Source: Stenogyne calaminthoides
Taxonomy: Eukaryota; Streptophyta; Magnoliopsida; Lamiales; Lamiaceae
Direction of reading: 5' to 3'
DNA length: 64,000 nt
Assembly: GCA_037126765.1 (NCBI GenBank)
Contig: JBBCBC010000031.1
Span: forward strand, 3,543,638-3,607,637
Made by a program: the position numbers and the translations under genes. Of this stretch, positions 32,985 through 45,500 are shown in pieces. The first letter of the stretch is position 1, and every line of letters begins with the position of its first letter. The notes beneath the pieces were generated by a model that was not told where the DNA came from, ran no database searches, and saw only the letters and a program-made list of their open reading frames with translations.

Positions 32985-33415
32985 GTTTGAATCACAAATG
33001 GTCCCATAACTTTGGCCTCAAATAGATTTAGTCTCATGATTTTTTTTGTCGTCGATTTAGTCCCAAATCGATCGGAACAACGTCGTTTTGCCGTTTTAAT
33101 TTTGGGCTTTTCGGTGGATGTTGTGACTGGTCTGCCACGTGTATTTTTTTTAACAGATAATTAAAATTTAAAACTTAAAATTAAAACAGAATTAACGGCA
33201 AGAATTAGTCAAACACACTTGATTATACACGTGATAGTTCAGTACAACATCTGCTCGAAAGCCCCAACTTGAAACGGAAAAACGGCGTTGTTTTGACCGA
33301 TTTGGGACCAAAATTGGACATTGTCAAAGTTATTGGGACTAAATTGACGATAAAAAAACTTATGAGTTTAAATCTATTTGAGGCAAAAGTTATGGGACCA
33401 TTTGTAATTCAAACT
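32985..33415. mobile_element. Foldback MITE
   Basis: Left arm AATGGTCCCATAACTTTGGC and, inverted, AATGGTCCCATAACTTTTGC continue into arms of about 180 bp (for example AACGTCGTTTTGCCGTTTT versus AACGGAAAAACGGCGTTG). Target duplication unclear. No ORF. Confidence 0.7.
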
Positions 33416-33524
33416 CGAAAAAAAGTTATATAGTAATATATTCATATGCATTCGATACATCATGTACAATTTTGAACTAATTTTGATTAAATTAAATTAA
33501 ATTATTTATATAGGTACATATTAG

Positions 33525-34040
33525 ATTAGAAATAAAAAGGTTTTTGGTCACATAACTTTTTTGTAATTAGTTTTTCATCACAAAAAAATTAACTCCAAAT
33601 TTTAATCCCATAACTATCTCAATTATCCAATTTTGATCCCATTTTTGCGGATTTTTTTTTTATCTTTTTCGGTCATGTTCAAGTCAAGTGCCGGTTAAAA
33701 TTGAGGTTTTTTGAGTTTGTAGCTGACGTGAACGTTGACTGTTAAACAAAAATATATTTTTTTAAAAAAAATTGAAAGAGTAAGAAAATTCTGCAAAAAA
33801 AATGAAATTTTGTTTAACAGTCAGTGTCCACGCCTGTTACGAACTCAGAATTCCTCAATTTTAATCGGCAAGATATTTACTTATGATTGAAAATGATAAA
33901 GTTTTATGTGTTCCGAAGAAAATGGAATTTAAATTGGACAATTGAGATAATTATAAGACTAAAACTTGATAATTAAATTTTTTGGAACGAAATACGAATT
34001 ACAGAAAAGTTATGAGACCAAAATATTTTTTTCTCTATTA
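33525..34040. mobile_element. Foldback element, copy-2 counterpart
   Basis: Arms 33525-33750 and 33795-34040 are inverted, including GACTGTTAAACAAAAAT / ATTTTGTTTAACAGTC. Homologous to 8505-9035. Confidence 0.65.
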
Positions 34041-35147
34041 AATTATTAATGAATCAAACACTAATCAAAACTGAGTTAATAGCGTGTAAAAGTTTGGCCA
34101 AACTCAAGCTTATATGAGACGGATCTTATTTACCTATGTTACATTTGAGTGAATATTGAAGCTCCATTCACAATTTAAAAGTCATGAGTATAATGAACCA
34201 AATACCATATTGAAAACCCAATGCATATGAAACTGTTTCTATCCAAGACTACCAACTCCAAAACTATATACTTCCTATGTTTCGTATTAATTCATTTTAT
34301 AAGGGACTTTAAATAAAATTTAAGGTTCATTCCATATTGCATTAAAAGTTGTAACAATACAGAAATAACTATTCTAGTATATTGCATAGACATCAAATGC
34401 ATTAACTGCCAAATATGAAATTATATATATTAAGCAAAAAATGGAGGATAAAAAAGGTATGTGACAAAATTACCTCTTTATTTTTACAAGTTACAAGGAT
34501 CTGCCAATTATGCATATTACAATTTTCAAAGATACAATTTACAAGATCTGCCACCTCCACACAATGCATACATATTTTGTGTGTGTATATATATGTGTGC
34601 ATATCACAATTTACAAGATTCTATCATCTTTTTTTTTTTTTATATTTATATATATATATATATATACATTACAATTTACAAGGATCTGCTGTGCATGCAT
34701 ATTTGCACAACATATTAATGATTCCACTCTAATTTGATTTCCAACACATAATTGTATATAGTATTTTTTTTGGACAGAAGTATTCAATTTCCAAAAATTA
34801 TAACGATTTGTGTTATAGGGTTTGTCTCTTGAGTCTCCTTTAGGGTTTCTTTGTCCACAGCATGCAGTATATATGCACACATATTTATATATGTTATAAG
34901 ATGGATAAATAATGAATCACTAAAATAAAATAAAATTAACAAGAATATTGAACAGTAAGAGTTCATCAAAGAATGAGACGGAGGGAGTATGATATATATT
35001 TAATAGAAGTGAGAATTTAATGAATGAATATAAAAGTTAGGTTTTGGGTTTGAAGTTTAGCTCTTGGTGTATTTTTCAGCTCCTTCCTATTTTAACTAAT
35101 ATTTCACTTGAAATATTTCATCGGAAAGCCCCCTATAATTATTACTA

Positions 35148-35209
35148 GAGTGCCACTAAACGCAACCCAATATCCTCTAAACACACCCCATAATTTTTAA
35201 AACAAAAAT

Positions 35210-35249
<40 letters not shown>

Positions 35250-36164
35250 ACTAAGTTACCCTATATAAATATGGGATACTATTTTGTTTTTCTTCTAAGT
35301 TTTATTTATTTTGATTTTAGTCCTCTAAGTTTTTTTCACTTTGAAATTGATTCTTTACTTTTTATAAGTCTAATTTTTTAAAAATTATTATATGTGAAAA
35401 AATAATTAAAAAAAAATTGAGAAAAATATATTAAAATATAAAAATAATAAAACAGTAACTATATCTTTAAAATGAACTAAATAAAAAAATCAAATAATAA
35501 AAAATTGAAAAACAAAACTCTGAATAAATATTAAATGAAATTTTATAAAATATTATTAAATCTTCAAAATAAGTAAATTAAGAAAAAATAAAAAACCAAT
35601 TAAAACTAAATAAAATATTAAAAAATAAAATAAATCTTTAAAATTAATTTAATTAAAATGGGTTTTTCAGATTTTATTTAGTTTTACTGATTAATTTAAT
35701 CTTAATTATTTTTTAAAATATTTTACAGATTTCATTTAATTTTTTCAGTTTTTTAATTTAAATATTTTTAAAATTTTAGTTTACTTTTTAATGTTTTTAT
35801 TTTGTATTTAGCTTTTTTATGATTTTGAAGATTTTTTTTCTAATTAAGTTTTTGAATTTATTTATGTTTGAAATAATTAAGTTGACTTTTCTGTTATATA
35901 TTTATGATTTTATATAAAATTTTAAAAACATTTTCATAAAAAAATAATGAATACAAAATAATTAAATTATATTTTTAGGAGAGAAATGTTAATGAGGAAA
36001 GGAGAGGTAGGAAAGTATTATTTTTATATTTTAATAGAAGAAGGATATAATAGGAAAAAAAATGGGGTGTGTTTAGTAATGCATGTTAATTTTTAAATTT
36101 TATTGGGGTGTGCTTAACAAATGGGGTGTGTTTAGAGGATTTTGGGGTATGTTTAGTGTCATTC
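35148..36164. mobile_element. Mutator-like MITE, 1017 bp, exact 9-bp target duplication
   Basis: Ends GAGTGCCACTAAACGCAACC and, inverted, GAATGACACTAAACATACCC belong to inverted repeats of about 42 bp that finish in CTCTAAACACACCCC. TTATTACTA flanks both sides (35139-35147, 36165-36173). Copy 1 has the corresponding empty site (AATTAATACTAAAGG, about 10364-10378). Inside: a (TA)n tract at 35212-35244 and AT-rich non-coding DNA. Confidence 0.9.
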
Positions 36165-36323
36165 TTATTACTAAAGGAGTTAACTTTTAATTTATGCAAT
36201 TAGTCTTTTTATTTGATACGTAATTATGTTTCAATTTTAATGTAAATAAAAGCCGCATGAATCCATCGTTGATTCTTGTTCCATATATTTTACATGAATG
36301 ATTGAAATTAAGAAATTAAAGTT

Positions 36324-37358
36324 CACAAAAATTTGTATGCAATATTGCATACAGGTGATATATGCAATTAGCCCAAATAGAAGAGATATTTATTTTTTGC
36401 AGGTCAGGTCCAAAGTCATTTCAGATCCGGCGTTGCCCGTTTTCTTCTTCCTCGTGATCCTAGGGTTCTTCTTCCTCGTGATTCCAGATTTTATTGTGGT
36501 GCGGTTTTTTCTTCTCTTCTTTTGTTCTTCCTTTTCTTTTCTTTCTTTTCCTTATTCAAATCCTTCCATATTCTTCTCCCTTTTTTTTTCAATTTTCTCA
36601 TCCTGACAAATTTGCAGGTCCTTCCGTTCGTTTTCTCTTGATTTTTTGGCGCAATTTTTCAGATGTTTCTGCACTCTTTTAACGTGGTTTCTATAAATCT
36701 GTAATTTTGGACTGAAGATTTTTTTCGTGTTTGTACTGGTTTTTGTTCATGCAGTAACACTCTTTTGCTCATAGGGTAACAGTCTTTTGTTCATGTAGTA
36801 ATACATCAAGTTGTTCTTTAAATCTGTAATTTTGGACTGAGAATTTCTTTTCGCGCCTGTATTGGTTTTGTTCATGTGGTAACACTATTTTGTTCATAGG
36901 GTAACACTCTTTTGTTCATGTAGTAACACACAAAAATAACTTGAAAAAAAAAAATTGGAATGAAGATTTTTTTTCGTGCTTGTATTGATTTTTGTTTATG
37001 TAGTAATATTCTTTTGCTCATAGGGTAACACTCTTTTGTTCATATAGTAACATATCAAGTTGTTCTTTAAATCTGTAATTTTAGACAGTGATTTTTTCCG
37101 CTCTTGTATTGATTTTTTTCATGTGGTAACACGTTTTTCTTCATAGTGTAAATTTTTTTGTTCATGTAGTAACACACAAAAATAACTTGAAAAAAAAATT
37201 AAAAATTATGTGCTCAGTAAGAATTGAAACTGTGATCAAATACACTAAAATAGACCAGAACCATTATTGATAAAAATATCCTTGCATAAAATGTAATACT
37301 TAAATAGTCAAGTGGCCTGCCCAACCTGCTCAGCCCGCCCGCCCTGCCCGCGCCTCCG
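36324..37358. mobile_element. Mutator-like element M2, left part (inverse of M1)
   Basis: Reverse-complement counterpart of M1. Starts CACAAAAATTTGTATGCAAT and carries the reversed TGTTACTACATGAACAAAA array and the GCCCGCCCTGCCCGCGCC stretch. A copia element (37359-56585) interrupts it; the rest is 56586-56688. Flanks ATTAAAGTT and TTAAAAGTT (56689-56697) are a slightly changed 9-bp duplication. Frames at 36298-36682 inside it are not supported as genes. Confidence 0.8.
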
Positions 37359-40300
37359 TGTTGGGGTTATACGTGAATGTATGCTTTTACTTTGTATAAC
37401 CTATGTATTAAACACTTATTTACTGAAATAAATTATTTATCACTGTTGTTTTAAATATGATTGAATGTTATATATATTTATTGCAAATTGTTCATATAAA
37501 AGCACATGTTACATTGTAGTTAAAGTAGTGATACCAGATCACAGAAGATCACGTGTTGGAGAATTAATTGCCCGAATCTATTCGGGATGAATATTTTAAT
37601 AAAAATTTAATTATAACAATTATTACTAGCATGAATTAATCCTAAATTAATTCAAATAATAATTTAACAACAAATCATGCATATAAACAGTTCACGTAAA
37701 TCTTACGCATGCAGAATTTACTACGAGTTTACGTGAACGTACCTCTTGGAATGACAATGGTCTCATCGATGAAAACACACCAAAATATCTTCCAAAGTAT
37801 TCCCTAGTCCTTGCTCGACAATCCGGTGGAAGGATACTCGCGAACAATTAACAAAAGGAAAAATAAACTTTGTTGCACCACCTTTGTGAATTTACTAATT
37901 TTTCCAGCACATGGAATTGTACTTGGGAATGAAAGAATCATCCCCTATTTATAGATGGGGTGGTGGTCGAAATTTTGAGGAAAAACCAATGTGAGAAAAT
38001 CTTTTATTGATCTCCAAGAAATCTTGAATATATCTCCTATATTCTTTTCTCCATAATTAAAATATTCCACAAAAATCACACCTCATCTTGTTATGACAAT
38101 ATTTTCGAAAATCAAGAGACAAGAATCCAAGATTTGGATCTTCTTGAATTTATGAGATATACTTGTATTTCAAGAAATACATATCTTCCATAATATTTTT
38201 TCAAGAAAATCAAGAAAATCTTTCTTTCCCTTTTTTTTCAAAAAATTCGAAAATTTCAATATGAATAACCAAGTGGGAGATTTCTTGAATTTAATGAGAT
38301 AATCTTGTATTCCAAGAATACATATCTTCATTCCATAACAAAATTCAAAGAAAATCTTTTTCCCCTTTTATCCATAATTTTTGAAAAAAATGAGGAAAAA
38401 TAAGCAACAAAATTATTTTATTTTTAAACACCTTTTTCAGTTATTGGACTTTATGTTGGGCTACTTAGGGGGCCTTTAGGAGAATTAAGATTGGACCTTC
38501 CAATGGACCTTGAATTCTCAATATTGAGCCACAATATTATTCAAGCCCATAAATATTAATTAATCCCACTACATAATTAATATTGCACTATCCATCTTAA
38601 CCCATATTACAGTTAATATGACTCCCGGTTATTATTTCCCGTGTTTAAGATTATCTAGCCCGTTAATTAATTCAAGCCACTGAAATAGCTTTTCATTAAT
38701 TAATATTTTTTATCCTTGGTAAAGGAACGGTTCAACATTATTATCCATACCGGAAACTAGTTCCACTTGCAAGATTTGGTATGATAAAACTTATGAACCT
38801 CCCAAGGGGGCAAATCGAACAAGCGTACTTGCACACGATTCTCCGTATTAAATCTTAGCAATCGCATGTGACCAATAATATTGCCCAAGATATAGAGTAT
38901 TGAATCTCATTGATTCTCTTCCCGTAATAAGTCAAAGCAATAGTTACTAACTACACACAATCCTATTTAAGGGACGAAGATTAAGAAATAACTAACCACT
39001 GAGGTCTAATTCTTCCTAGTTCAGTTCTGAAGAATTTGTTCTCCTGTAGGTCCTCTTCAATGCATCAGTCATGCACTAGTGTAATCTCTTGGTCAAGACA
39101 AACCAATCTGAGCCTTACACTACAACCTTTCACGATGGATTGTTCATTTCCATCTAGGTCGTGAATGGTGTACTTTTAGTTACAAGGAATTGTTAATTTA
39201 ATCTTTCGTGGTCTGGTATCACTAAATTAACTACAATGTAACACATACTTTTTATTGAACAATTATGCAGTAAATATATGTAAAATTCGATGATATTTAA
39301 AGCATCAGTGATAAACAATTTATTTCAGTAAATAAGTCCGAAATTCAGTCTGATTATACAAAGTAAAAGCATACTTTCCAGTATAATCCCAACATCACGT
39401 TAACATTCCCTTGTAAACTAGTACGTGTTTCACAACCTAGATAGACTCGAACAGTCTATTGGCAGAAGTTGATGTGTAAGGCTCAGATTAGCTTGTCTTG
39501 ACCAAGAGATTACACTAGTGCATTCGATGCGCTGAAGCGGACCTGCGGAGAGGATAAACTCATTCGCACTGACTTAAGGGATGAAAAGTTAGACCTCAGT
39601 GGTTGTTGATTTCTTAATCTCTGTCACTTAATAAGGACCATGTGCGATTAGTAGTTATTGCTATGACTTATAAATGGGAAGAGAATCATTGCGACTTCGA
39701 TACCCTATATCTTGGGCAATAATATTAATTGCCAAATCTTTCAAGTGGAATTAATTTTCCGGTATGGATAATAAAGCTGAACTGTCATTACTCCAAGGAT
39801 AAAGATATTAATTAATATAAAGCTTTTCAGTGGCTTAATTAATTAATGGACTAAATAATCTTAAACCCGAGAAATAATAATCGGGAGCCATATTACCGTA
39901 ATATGGGTTAAGATTGGATAGTGCAATATTAATTATATGGTGGTATTAATTAATATTAATGGGCAGAATTATATTGTGGCTCAATATTGAATTCAGAAGC
40001 CCATTGGAAGGTTCATCTTAATTCTCCTAAAAGCCCCTCAAGTAGCCTAAATTATAGTCCAATAAATAAAAGGTGTTTAAAATAATATAAATTATTGTTG
40101 CATTATATTTCCTTGTTTTTTTCAAAATTTTAAAGAAAGAGGGGGAGAAGAATTTTCTTGAAAAGATTTTATGGAAAGGAGATAAGTATTCTTGGAATAC
40201 AAGATTATCCCATAAATTCAAAAAATCTCCCACTTGGTTTCTTTAATGAGAATTTTCAAAAAATATGTATAAGAAAGTGAAGAAAGATTTTCTTGATTTT

Positions 40301-40964
40301 CTTGAAAAGATTTTATGGAGAAAGATATTTATTCTTGGAATATAAGAATATCTCATAAATTCAAGAAAGATCCAATCTTGCAAATCTTCCTGAAATTTTT
40401 GAAAATTTAAGGCTAAATAAGGGTGTGAGATTTTAATGGAAAAATACACATGGAAAGAAGAATATATTGGATATATTCAAGATTTCTTGGAGATCAAGAA
40501 AAGATCTTTCCTAAATCCTAAATTGCCCCAAATTTTCGTTCCCCCTACTTATAAATAGGGGATGAATTATTCATCCCCAATGGCAATTCCATGTGTTGGA
40601 AATATTAGAAATCCACAAAGGTGGTGGAACAATTTTTATTTTCCTTTGTTTTATAAATCGTTCATTGGAGAACCTTCCACCGGGGTTGTTGAGCGAGGAC
40701 TTGAGAATACTTGAGAAGGACTTTTGGTTGGTAGCCAGTTACTTGATTATGTCTGTCTCAGATTGTCTCTCCAACGGGTACGTTTACGTAAACTCCTAGA
40801 AATTCCGCATGTTAGGATCTTTTACGTGAATATTATTTGCATGTTGTTGTTGGATTAATTATTATTTGAATTCACTTAGGTAAATTCATGCTAGTAATAA
40901 TTGTTAATTTAAATTTGTGTTTATGAGGTCATCCCGATAGATCCTGACATATGTTATCCCAACA
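37359..40964 (+). repeat. 5' LTR of copia D, split by a solo LTR
   Basis: 37359-37553 plus 39395-40964. Starts TGTTGGGGTTATACGTGAA and ends TGTTATCCCAACA. TATA-like CTTATAAATAG at about 40548-40558, with GGGATGA following. Pairs with 54941-56585. The frames 40027-40799 are part of the LTR. Confidence 0.85.
37554..39394 (-). repeat. Solo LTR of the E family, TCACG target duplication
   Basis: 1841 bp, minus orientation, begins TGTTGGGATTATACTGG on the minus strand. Same family as the LTR at 50368-52198. TCACG flanks both sides (37549-37553, 39395-39399). The other D LTR shows the empty site 'AGATCACGTTAAC' (about 55126-55138). TATA-like CTATAAATAG on the minus strand near 37945-37955. Confidence 0.9.
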
Positions 40965-40965
40965 A

Positions 40966-40979
40966 CTGGAATCAGAGCC
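40966..40979 (+). other. Primer binding site of copia D
   Basis: CTGGAATCAGAGCC directly after the LTR, one base off the TGGTATCAGAGC type. Confidence 0.75.
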
Positions 40980-42407
40980 CGAAGATCTTTTAAACTGTAA
41001 TTTAAATTGTTGTTCATTAAAATTTGAAATTGGATAGTAGAACTGTTAGATCTGTTTTGCAGGTATCCAATTGTCATGGTATTTTTATGTGCATATTTAC
41101 ATGCAAATAAATTTATTAGTTTTTAATTCAATTCGTTCAAATTCGTTTTGCCTCGTGAGAAAATCCACGAGTAGATTAGAATTTGTTTGATTTGTTCAAT
41201 GTAATAGACTAGTCTAGATCTAGGTTTATTTATTTTGCGTAAATAAATTGTAACCAGATCGCGAATGAAGACGGAGACGATGAATTAAAGATGAACGCCC
41301 GCGTGCCGGACGTCTGCGAGCCAAGGCGAGCACGCTGGCTAAAGCGGAATGCCTAGAGATCATACTACACCCACCCGGGCGGGGGCGAATGGGCGGCCGA
41401 GGGCAGCCAGAACCTGGCCACAAGCATGGTGCGCAGAGAGCGTCTTATACTGGCCGGGCCGTCTTGGGAGACGGGGCATGGGACCTCGAACGCGCAAGCG
41501 TCTGGGTGATGCCTCGTGCGCACGGAGGCCGAGGGCGACGGGGCGGGATGGCCGACTCGGACCGGGGCGTGCGCCTCGCATTCCGGGTAGTGAGTTACTC
41601 ATTTTCCGGACGTCGTCCAAACCCGAAACGAAGGACAATCCTTAAAAGAATTATTGCAGATTTAGTGGGAGATTTTCGAGACGAACGATGAAGGCAAAAG
41701 AAGAGACGATTTTTCAAGTTCAAGATTTGGAATTTAAACCATGACAGTTGGATATATGTGCCCAACTTGATTTATTTTATCTTGATGCTTGTTTTAAATT
41801 CATGCAATTTTATTTGTTAAATGTGTTTGCATGATTTAAAATTGTCTAAAGAAAATCTCACTTTCGAAAATTACTAAGTATATTTAAAATTGACAAATTT
41901 TATTCCGGATAATAGAATTACGTCAATATTGACCTCCATAATTTATTTATTTGTGAATTCTTTTGGAGAAATTTCCCCAACGGAACTGCCAAAAGATGGT
42001 TTTCACATGAATAAATTCCCAAAAGGATGATTGTGAATTATTATTAGTGGCGACGATGACCCTTCCAACGAGGCTCGTTCAAAGCTAAGTAATAATTTTG
42101 TATTTAATCATGGTTATTACTTAGGTATAAAATTGATATGCATATACTTCTCTGAAGTCCCTGTCAATTTTATATTGGTCAAGTGGGAGCCGACTATTAA
42201 TTTTGAATTAAAGGTTTGTAATTATTCCTGTTTGTAACCTGCTTGAATGTGTTTAAATAGACAGATCATCCAACATGACCTATTTAAACTGTTTTGAGAT
42301 GTCGGCTGATGCATGTTCATATTGTTTTGAGATTTTGATATGAATAATGTGATCGAATTGTGTGATAATTTTGTGCTTATACAAATTGTTGTTTATTTCA
42401 GTTCAGC
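40980..42407 (+). other. Leader of copia D with a GC-rich insert
   Basis: About 1.4 kb untranslated leader between PBS and gag. 41256-41645 is strikingly GC-rich (for example GGCGGCCGAGGGCAGCC) and produces frames on both strands, which I do not regard as genes. The flanks match the E leader (for example ACGAACGATGAAGGCAAA), but the GC-rich core does not. Confidence 0.65.
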
Positions 42408-43127
42408 ATGTCGCAACCTTTTAATCCGCTGTTTGCTATACTTAAAGATCATAATTTATCTGGTGAGAATTATGTTGATTGGAAACGTAAACTGATGATT
42501 GTCCTAACCACACAAAAGCACAAGTGGGTCCTTGATACTCCGAAACCTGATGAGCCAACTGGTGAGTCGAGTAAGGCAGAAAAGAAAAAATAAGATGACT
42601 GGGAGCATTGTAATGACATGGCTAAGTGTACTATTCTGGCATCTATGTCAGATGTGTTGCAACACCAACACCAAGAATTTACAACTGCTGCAGAAATCAT
42701 GGAAAATCTTAAGAAGATGTTCCAACATCAGAACCTCACGGCTCGACAGATCACCTTGCGAGAGATGCTCTCATTGAAAATGGTGGAGGGCACGCCCGTA
42801 AGGGATCATGTCCTCAAAATGATGTCTCATCTGAACAAACTTGAGGTTTTGGGTGCAGATTACGATCTGGAGACTCAGATAAACTTGGTGCTTCACTCTC
42901 TACCTAAAAGTTTTGAACACTTTCAGCTGAACTATCAGATGAATAATCAGAAGTTCTCCCTTGCTGACTTGTTACAAGCTTTGGTCTCGGCAGAGACGTT
43001 TATGGGACACCAGACTCAAGCTTTGATGGCAAATGGACCATCTTCATCTTCTAGGCCAAGGGAGGGCAAGAAGAAGAAGAAGGTCAAAGGCCAAAAGCAG
43101 ACAAACTCAACTGTTGCCAAGGGTTGT
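42408..43127 (+). pseudogene. Copia D Gag, premature stop and truncated
   Basis: Gag forms the particle that packages element RNA. It starts MSQPFNPLFAILKDHNLSG at 42408 and stops at a TAA (42591-42593), then the same frame continues (DDWEHCNDMAKCTILASMSD..., 42594 on) through 'LREMLSLKMVEGTPVRDHVL' and 'LVLHSLPKSF'. A single nonsense change therefore separates the halves. After 'TNSTVAKG' the sequence passes into a fragment of the E-family LTR, so the CCHC zinc knuckle and protease of D are missing. Confidence 0.8.
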
Positions 43128-43326
43128 CACTCCAAGAGGTTAGTTCACGTAAACCCGTAGCAATTCCGCATGCGTAGGATTTATATGAACTATTTATATG
43201 CATGATTTGTTGTTGAATTATTATTTGAATTAATATAGGATTAATTCATGCTAGTAATAATTGTTAGAATTAAAATTGTATTTAAATGTTCATCCCGAAT
43301 AGATCCGTGCAATTAATTCCCCAACA
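43124..43326 (+). repeat. Truncated 5' LTR of copia E (last 200 bp)
   Basis: Matches 51994-52198, the end of the E 3' LTR, and finishes ATTAATTCCCCAACA before a PBS (CTGGTATCAGAGCC, 43328-43341). The first roughly 1.6 kb of this LTR and a piece of D are deleted. A short TTGCCA/TTGTCA similarity lies at the joint. Confidence 0.8.
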
Positions 43327-43341
43327 ACTGGTATCAGAGCC

Positions 43342-44846
43342 TCGGTTTCGGGCTCTGAATTTTAAATTGTAATTTAGTTCGTTTTCATTAAATTTGAAAT
43401 TGGATAGTAGAATTGCTAGATCTTTTTTGAAGGTATCCAATTGTCATGGAATTTAATGTGTTAATTTGTGCATGCATATAAATTGTGTTTTTTTAATTCG
43501 ATTCGTTCGAATTTATATTGCCTCGTGAGAAAATCCACGAGTAGATTAGAATTTGTTTGATTTGATCAATGTAATAGACTAGTCTAGATCTAGGTTTATT
43601 TATTTTTGTAAATAAATTGTAACCGGATCAAACCGATACGAGACGAAAGAATTAAAAGACGGATTCAGAACCGGGCGAGGTGAAGGCGCGGGGGCGCGAA
43701 CGCTAGGAGGAGGGTACAAGACGGATGCCGGGATGGACAAGACGGGCATGGGCGAGCGCCATCGCCGAGCTGGGGGATCTGTACGACGGGCGCTGGCAGC
43801 CTCGCGGCGCTGGGCGAAGGCCAGCGAGGCGCTGCTGCTGGTAGAGCGATACGCCATTGGGATGGCTGCTGCTGGCGGGCGATAAGCGCCGAGGGCTAAT
43901 AATTTGCGACGCTGGCGAGGCACGCTGGTGCGCGCTACGTCACAAATTCCCTACCGAGATTACCGAAGCAAAATGCCGAGCACCTAGGGCGACGCTAGGC
44001 ATTGTGAGTACGCGGTATCTGGCGCCGATCGACACGGCCGGGGGAGTGCAAGACGTGCACTCCGACCCGTGAGCTGGTCGATGACGTCACTAGACGTGGC
44101 GAACCTTTCGAGACGAACGATGAAGGCAAAGAAGATGATTTCTCGAGATCAAGACATGACAAAAAAAAATTAACCGTGACAATTGGATATGTGTGCCCAA
44201 TATGTTTAATTTTTTGTCTTGATGTTTATGCATTATTTTATGCTTATTTAAATTGTGATTAAATTTGCGATGCATGAGAAAACGTTTTGAAAAATCTCAC
44301 TTTCGAAAATTACTAAGTATGCTTAAATAATTAATTGACAATTTTATGGATAATAAAATTGAATTAATTTTGACCTCCATGATTTATTTATTTGTGAATT
44401 CTTTTGGAGAAATTCCCCCCACGGGACGGTCAAAAGATAGTTTTCACATGAATAAATTCTAGATGGATGATTGTGGATTATTACTAGTGGCGACGATGAC
44501 CCTCCCCACGAGGCTCGTTCAAAGCAAAATAATAATTCTGTATTTAATCATGGTTATTACTTAGGTATAAAATTGATATGCATATACTTCCCCGAAGTCC
44601 CTGTCAATTTTATATTGGTCAAGTGGGAGCCATCTATTAATCTAGATATTAAAGGTTTGTAACTGTTCTTGTTTGTAACCTGCTTGAATGTGTTTAAATA
44701 ATGACCCACCCCACGTGGCTTATTTAAACTGCTTTGAGATGTTGGCTGATGCATGTTCATATTTTTTGAGATTTTAATATGATGCATGTGATCGAACCTT
44801 GTGATATATTTGTGCTTATGCATATAGTTATTTATTTCAGTTCAGC
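43342..44846 (+). other. Leader of copia E with a GC-rich insert
   Basis: About 1.5 kb without a valid frame. 43640-44095 is GC-rich (for example GGCGCGGGGGCGCGAACGC), different in sequence from the D insert although the flanking leader parts agree. ORFs at 43600-44072 come from base composition. Confidence 0.6.
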
Positions 44847-45500
44847 ATGTCGTAACCTTTTAATCCACTGCTATTATACTTAAAGTCAATAGAATAAGTA
44901 TGGAAACTATATTGATTGGAAACAAAAAATTATAATTGTCCTAACTGCACAAAAGCACAAGTGGATTCTTGACACACCAAAATCAGATGAGCCAACTGAC
45001 GAGTCAAAAATGCGGGACTCGTCAGATCACCTTGCGAGAGATGTCGTCGCTGAAAATGGTGGAGGGCAAACCCGTAAGGGATTACGTCCTCAAAATTGAT
45101 GGCTCATCTGAACAAACTTGAGGTTCTTAGTGCAGATTATAATCTGGAGACTCAGATGAATTTGGTACTTCACTCTCTGCCCAAACGTTTCTGAGCATTT
45201 TGGCCTCGCTAGCTGATTTGTTGAAAGCTTTGGTCTCGGCAGAGATGTTGATGGGGCACCAAACTCAAGCTTTGACGACAAGTGGTCCGTCTTCATTTTC
45301 TAGGCCAAGGGAAGGCAAGAAGAAGAAGATGACCAAAAGCCATAAGCAATCAGACTCAACTGTTGCCAAGGGCAATGGTAAGATGACAAATGCTGGTGGT
45401 GTCAAGGAAAATCCAAAGAGGAAGTGCTTAAGCTACGGTGAAAGAGGACAATGGAGGTTTGCCTGTTCCAACCCCAAAAGGGCCGGAAAGAAAGGTAATT
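44847..45500 (+). pseudogene. Copia E Gag, dead
   Basis: The start ATGTCG is followed by TAA where D has CAA, a nonsense change at codon 3, and a large part of the middle is missing or shifted compared with D. 45200-45604 recovers the C-terminal part: 'LADLLKALVSAEMLMGHQTQ' and a knuckle reading C-L-S-Y-G-E-R-G-Q-W-R-F-A-C, where the second Cys and the His of C-x2-C-x4-H-x4-C are replaced. It cannot bind zinc normally. Confidence 0.8.

Larger units (their letters stand above)
33485..36300. repeat. Segmental duplication, block A (copy 2)
   Basis: Direct counterpart of 8468-12716. Contains the same foldback element (33525-34040) and ACAATTTACAAG repeats (34480-34690), with a (TA)n tract near 34646. 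It lacks the 2.2-kb insertion of copy 1 and has its own MITE at 35148. No gene recognised. Confidence 0.8.

Noticed and set aside
35148..36164. CACTA-type transposon
   Set aside because: The 9-bp target duplication and the six extra matching terminal bases fit a Mutator-like element better.
36298..36606. 102-aa frame rich in Phe/Ser
   Set aside because: Composition reflects TTC/TTT-rich DNA inside the Mutator-like element; no homologous frame in M1.
41349..41691. Overlapping frames of about 100 codons on both strands in a GC-rich stretch
   Set aside because: They fall in the untranslated leader of copia D; long frames on both strands are expected from high GC, and the protein sequences have no recognisable features.
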